From the NCBI GenBank assembly GCA_027296525.1, contig JAPUJA010000014.1, positions 1 through 16,429 on the forward strand: DNA of 16,429 nucleotides, read 5' to 3'. Positions 14,159 to 16,429 of the stretch are shown here, piece after piece. The DNA is from Pseudomonadota bacterium (GTDB lineage: Bacteria; Pseudomonadota; Alphaproteobacteria; UBA828; JAPUJA01). The notes under the pieces are model-generated. The model did not search any database. It saw only the letters and a program-made list of their open reading frames with translations, and was not told the origin of the DNA. The number at the start of each line of letters is the position of its first letter. Position 1 is the first letter of the stretch. The translations under genes and the position numbers were made by a program.

Positions 14159-14164
14159 CCCCGG
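14148..14164 (+). terminator. GC hairpin over the chpT stop
   Basis: CCGGGG-GGTAG-CCCCGG is a perfect 6-bp stem containing the TAG stop of chpT. T-rich tracts follow only ~30-45 nt later (14195-14209), so it may slow or end transcription or simply be a leader hairpin for the next gene. Confidence 0.35.
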
Positions 14165-14207
14165 ATGCGCCGGCGATAGCCATCTAATCCTCAGTTTTTA
14201 CAGCTTT

Positions 14208-14240
14208 TTAACCACTTCCGGCCCACCCTCGGGTCGAGGG
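14208..14240 (+). promoter_or_regulatory. Leader of cheA fragment: CtrA-like half-site and hairpin
   Basis: TTAACCAC (14208-14215) differs at one base from the short CtrA motif TTAACCAT. Just after it, CCCTCG-GGT-CGAGGG (14226-14240) forms a perfect 6-bp hairpin. Both lie 36-68 nt upstream of ATG 14276. The CtrA idea is attractive because ctrA is in the window, but a single 7/8 match is weak evidence. Confidence 0.25.
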
Positions 14241-14275
14241 GGCAAAGGCCTAATCCTGGCGGGTGGACGGCTCTC

Positions 14276-14758
14276 ATGGACGATCTTCTAAAGGAATTCC
14301 TGACCGAGACGTCGGAAGGGATCGCTCAGCTCGACGTCGAATTGGTGCGCCTCGAGAAGGAACCCGACGACCCCGATCTCTTGGGCAACATCTTCCGCAT
14401 CGTGCACACGATCAAGGGCACCTGCGGATTCCTCGGCCTGCCCCGCCTGGAGGCGGTGGCCCACGCGAGCGAGAATGTGCTCGGCAAGATCCGCGACGGT
14501 GAATTGGTGGTGACGCCCGAGACGGTGTCGCTCGTGCTCGAATCAATCGACTGCATCAAGGAGATTCTCGGCGAGCTCGAGGCCAACGAGGCCGAGCCGG
14601 AAGGCGACGACGGCAATCTGCTCGCGCGGCTCAACGAGCTGGCCAATGCTGCCAACGGCGGCGCTCCCGCCTCGGAGGAAGAGGTGAGCTTTGCCGACGT
14701 GGCGACGGAAGCCGAGCTCGACGCCGAAGCGGCGCTCGAGGAGGCGGCCGGTGGGTGA
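14276..14758 (+). CDS. cheA: CheA N-terminal fragment: Hpt (P1) domain only
   Basis: 160 residues. Residues 1-105 are a CheA P1/Hpt domain: MDDLLKEFLTETSEGIAQLD, then FRIVHTIKGTCGFLGL with phosphoacceptor His44. After about residue 110 an acidic, Ala-rich linker (EEEVSFADVATEAELDAEAA) leads to TGA at 14756-14758, where a full CheA would go on to its dimerisation and ATPase domains. None of the N, G1 or G2 ATP-binding boxes occurs in any frame before the CheW domain begins. The remaining C-terminal CheA domains follow in the +1 frame, so this is the front of a cheA broken by an internal deletion that also shifted the frame. The domain itself shows no damage and could still be made as a free Hpt protein. 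The weak GGTGGA ribosome-binding site lies about 11 nt before ATG 14276. Confidence 0.85.
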   Translation: MDDLLKEFLTETSEGIAQLDVELVRLEKEPDDPDLLGNIFRIVHTIKGTCGFLGLPRLEAVAHASENVLGKIRDGELVVTPETVSLVLESIDCIKEILGELEANEAEPEGDDGNLLARLNELANAANGGAPASEEEVSFADVATEAELDAEAALEEAAGG

Positions 14759-15647
14759 TGCGCCGGTCGAAGAGGTGATGGTCGCCGACGCGCCCGAATC
14801 CGCCGATGATGCCGAACAGCTGGGCGCCGAGAAGGTCCCGATGCTCATATTCGGGGCTGGCGGCGGCAAGCCTTTCACGGTGCCGTTGGCGTTCGTCGCG
14901 CGCCTTGAGGAGATCGAGCGCGAGACCGTCGAATTCACCGGTGGAAAACCCGTGGTTCAGTATCGAGGCGCACTCATGCCCCTGGTGGGAGCCGACGCGA
15001 CTTTCAAGATGGTTGAAGAAGGGCGTCAGCCGATCATCGTGTTCACCGACGGCGGGCGCAGCATGGGATTGATGGTCGAGCAGATCGACGACATCGTCGA
15101 AGATGTTCTCGACATCGACATGAAGGCCGACAAGGACGGGTTGCTTGGCACCGCGGTGATCGCGGGCCGCGCGACGAATGTCATCGACGTGGCTCACTAT
15201 CTCGGGCAGGCCTTTGGTTCCTGGTCCGGCGCCGAGACCACCGGGGATCTATTGGCCGGTGACCAGCGCCACCGTCTCCTGCTGGTCGAAGACAATCCGT
15301 TCTTCCGCAACATGCTTCACCCGGTTCTTTCAGCCGCGGGCTGCAAAGTGACCACCGTGGAAAGTGCCGACGCCGCGCTCAAACTGCGCGAGGCTGGACA
15401 TGAATTCGACGTCATCATCAGCGACATCGAGATACCGGGGATGGACGGGTTCGAGTTCGTCGAGGCGTGTCGCGCGGATTCACGATGGCAGGAGACGCCG
15501 GTTCTTGCGCTTTCCTCCCACGCCAACGAGGAGCATTTCGAACGGGGCCGCGAGGCCGGTTTCACCGACTATATTTCGAAAAACAATCGTGATGCTCTGC
15601 TCTCCGCCCTGTCGGAGACTCTTTCGATTTCCGGAGACGCCGCATAA
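14751..15647 (+). CDS. cheA: CheA C-terminal fragment: CheW-like (P5) domain plus receiver domain
   Basis: 298 residues if started at GTG 14751, which has a strong GAGGAGG site 6 nt upstream and overlaps the Hpt fragment stop by 8 nt. Residues ~28-160 are the CheW-like domain of hybrid CheA (VPLAFVARLEEIERETVEF, then VVQYRGALMPLVG and GRSMGLMVEQIDDIVED). Residues ~174-290 are a complete receiver: Glu180/Asp181, phosphoacceptor Asp225 in ISDIEIPGMDGFEF, Ser256 and Lys277. These are the last two domains of the alphaproteobacterial CheA-REC hybrid kinase; the kinase core that should precede them is missing. It might be translated by coupling as a separate protein, able to bind chemoreceptor arrays and accept phosphate, or it may be a dead remnant. 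The absence of any other lesion argues for a recent event or continuing use. Confidence 0.82.
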   Translation: MGDAPVEEVMVADAPESADDAEQLGAEKVPMLIFGAGGGKPFTVPLAFVARLEEIERETVEFTGGKPVVQYRGALMPLVGADATFKMVEEGRQPIIVFTDGGRSMGLMVEQIDDIVEDVLDIDMKADKDGLLGTAVIAGRATNVIDVAHYLGQAFGSWSGAETTGDLLAGDQRHRLLLVEDNPFFRNMLHPVLSAAGCKVTTVESADAALKLREAGHEFDVIISDIEIPGMDGFEFVEACRADSRWQETPVLALSSHANEEHFERGREAGFTDYISKNNRDALLSALSETLSISGDAA

Positions 15648-16024
15648 CCGAATCTTTTGCCTCGGATACTGATAACAGCGCTGAAAATCACGTTTTCCCC
15701 GCGTCGTCGGAAGGCAATCACCGCGACTTCGTGACCATGGTGATTTATGAGCAGTGGTTCGGTATCCACGTGCTCACGGTTCAGGATGTTCTGGGGCCGC
15801 AGAAGATCACACGCGTGCCGCTCGCGTCGAAGGAGATTTCGGGGGCTCTAAACCTCCGGGGTCGGATCGTCACCGACATTTTGAGCCGGATTGCCACGCA
15901 GATTCCGGATGACGGTTACCTCTTCCTCGGCAGTGCCGAAACCGTGATTGGAGTCTCCGACAGGTTCAAACCCCTGTCTGGCAATCGTGGGCTCTACTGC
16001 CTCATGAATCCGTCCACAAACTGA
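15644..16024 (+). pseudogene. cheW::cheR chimera: CheW N-terminal half joined in frame to the CheR C-terminus
   Basis: Read in one frame, HRDFVTMVIYEQWFGIHVLT, VQDVLGPQKITRVPLA and SGALNLRGRIVT are the first ~75 residues of a CheW adaptor. At about 15869-15877 the sequence changes to DILSRIATQIPDDGYLFLGS, then AETVIGVSDRFKP and HRGLY-like NRGLYCLMNP, which is the end of a CheR methyltransferase (glycine-rich GYLFLGSAE strand). The second half of CheW and about five-sixths of CheR are absent. Because cheW-cheY-cheB-cheR is a common order, cheY and cheB were probably lost in the same deletion. The frame has no start at its expected place: ATA 15644 occupies the position where an ATG overlapping the upstream stop would be. 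GTG 15731 and ATG 15737 remain, both inside the CheW fold and without a good ribosome-binding site. Confidence 0.8.
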
Positions 16025-16096
16025 TCCGCTTTAGAAACCAATCCGCTTTCGAGGCGCACGCCGATCCGCAGGCTCGTCGAGCCGCCTGATCATCGG

Positions 16097-16121
16097 CGCC
16101 GCGGGCAGTCGCCCCACGGCG
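16097..16121. terminator. Hairpin between the che remnant and ctrA (convergent)
   Basis: CGCCG-C-GGG, a short loop, and CCC-CA-CGGCG form an imperfect GC-rich stem about midway in the 134-nt convergent gap between the chimera (ends 16024) and ctrA (ends 16159). No T-run. The gap also holds two copies of ATCCGCTTT (16023-16031 and 16040-16048). Confidence 0.35.
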
Positions 16122-16158
16122 GCGTCTAAGGAAAGAGGATTTCGGACTGGAGGGGGTC

Positions 16159-16429
16159 TTAAGCGGCGCTGACGCGCTTCTCGGTCGGCGCCGGGTCCTT
16201 GAGGACGTATCCACGGCCCCATACGGTCTCGATGTAGTTCTCGCCTCCGGTCGCCGTGCTCAGCTTCTTTCGCAGTTTACAGACGAACACGTCGATGATC
16301 TTGAGCTCGGGCTCGTCCATTCCCCCGTAGAGATGGTTGAGGAACATCTCCTTGGTGAGTGTGGTGTTTTTGCGGAGCGAAAGCAGCTCGAGGATGGCGT
16401 ACTCCTTGCTCGTCAGGTGAACGGGCTGG
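16159..16429 (-). CDS. ctrA: Cell-cycle response regulator CtrA, C-terminal part (runs off right edge)
   Basis: The frame is open from the right edge to TAA at 16159-16161. Its ~89 residues are the winged-helix DNA-binding domain of CtrA: PVHLTSKEYAILELLSLRK, then TTLTKEMFLNHLYGGMDEPE, KIIDVFVCKLRKKL and ENYIETVWGRGYVL. The match to the CtrA subgroup of OmpR-type regulators is very close, including the YGGMDEPE loop. The receiver domain lies outside the window. CtrA binds TTAA-based sites and controls replication, division and motility genes in alphaproteobacteria. ChpT, which phosphorylates it, is encoded in the same window. Its intact look beside the wrecked che genes fits its usually essential or at least conserved role. 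Confidence 0.95.
   Translation of the reverse strand, partial: QPVHLTSKEYAILELLSLRKNTTLTKEMFLNHLYGGMDEPELKIIDVFVCKLRKKLSTATGGENYIETVWGRGYVLKDPAPTEKRVSAA

Overview
The window looks like a chromosomal segment of a GC-rich alphaproteobacterium, most likely Rhodospirillales-like. It carries the cell-cycle regulators ChpT (13496-14158) and CtrA (C-terminal part, 16159 to the right edge, minus strand), a DUF3553 protein of alphaproteobacterial type, and a CheA-type hybrid protein with CheW and receiver domains at its C-terminus. The genus cannot be fixed from sequence alone.

The left and central parts (about 0.6-13 kb) read as a formate-oxidation module that probably uses tungsten. An excisionase-like HTH regulator with a periplasmic-binding-like sensor domain (677-1585) converges on a four-gene tungstate ABC transporter operon, tupB-tupC-tupA1-tupA2 (4825 down to 1616). 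All three junctions in that operon are 4-nt stop/start overlaps, and there are two tandem substrate-binding paralogues. Divergent from it are fdhD (cofactor sulfuration) and mobA (bis-MGD synthesis), which overlap each other. Further right, on the minus strand, are the two subunits of an NAD-dependent formate dehydrogenase: a NuoE-NuoF fusion beta subunit and a large Fe-S/bis-MGD alpha subunit with an active-site Cys. Tungstate uptake, cofactor finishing and the enzyme are thus encoded within about 11 kb. Between mobA and the dehydrogenase lie two broken catabolic genes: an M24-family hydrolase stopped by an in-frame TAA, and a Rieske oxygenase reduced to its two ends.

The right part (13.2-16.4 kb) is a chemotaxis cluster reduced by internal deletions. 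ChpT is intact. CheA is present only as an Hpt fragment plus a CheW-receiver fragment in another frame, with no kinase core. The following frame is a chimera that begins as CheW and ends as the last ~45 residues of CheR, so most of cheW and cheR, and any cheY and cheB that lay between, are gone. The cheW start codon also appears to have been lost by an ATGA to ATAA change. CtrA follows on the opposite strand.

The window is also rich in short, nearly perfect tandem repeats (11-17 bp units, 2-4 copies). Those in coding sequence are 15-mers that keep frame and lie in signal peptides; those outside genes are 11-, 16- or 17-mers. No rRNA, tRNA, insertion sequence or CRISPR array was seen. The strongest themes are a compact tungsten/formate island, a chemotaxis operon decaying by gene-internal deletion (or a collapsed assembly), and local repeat expansion.
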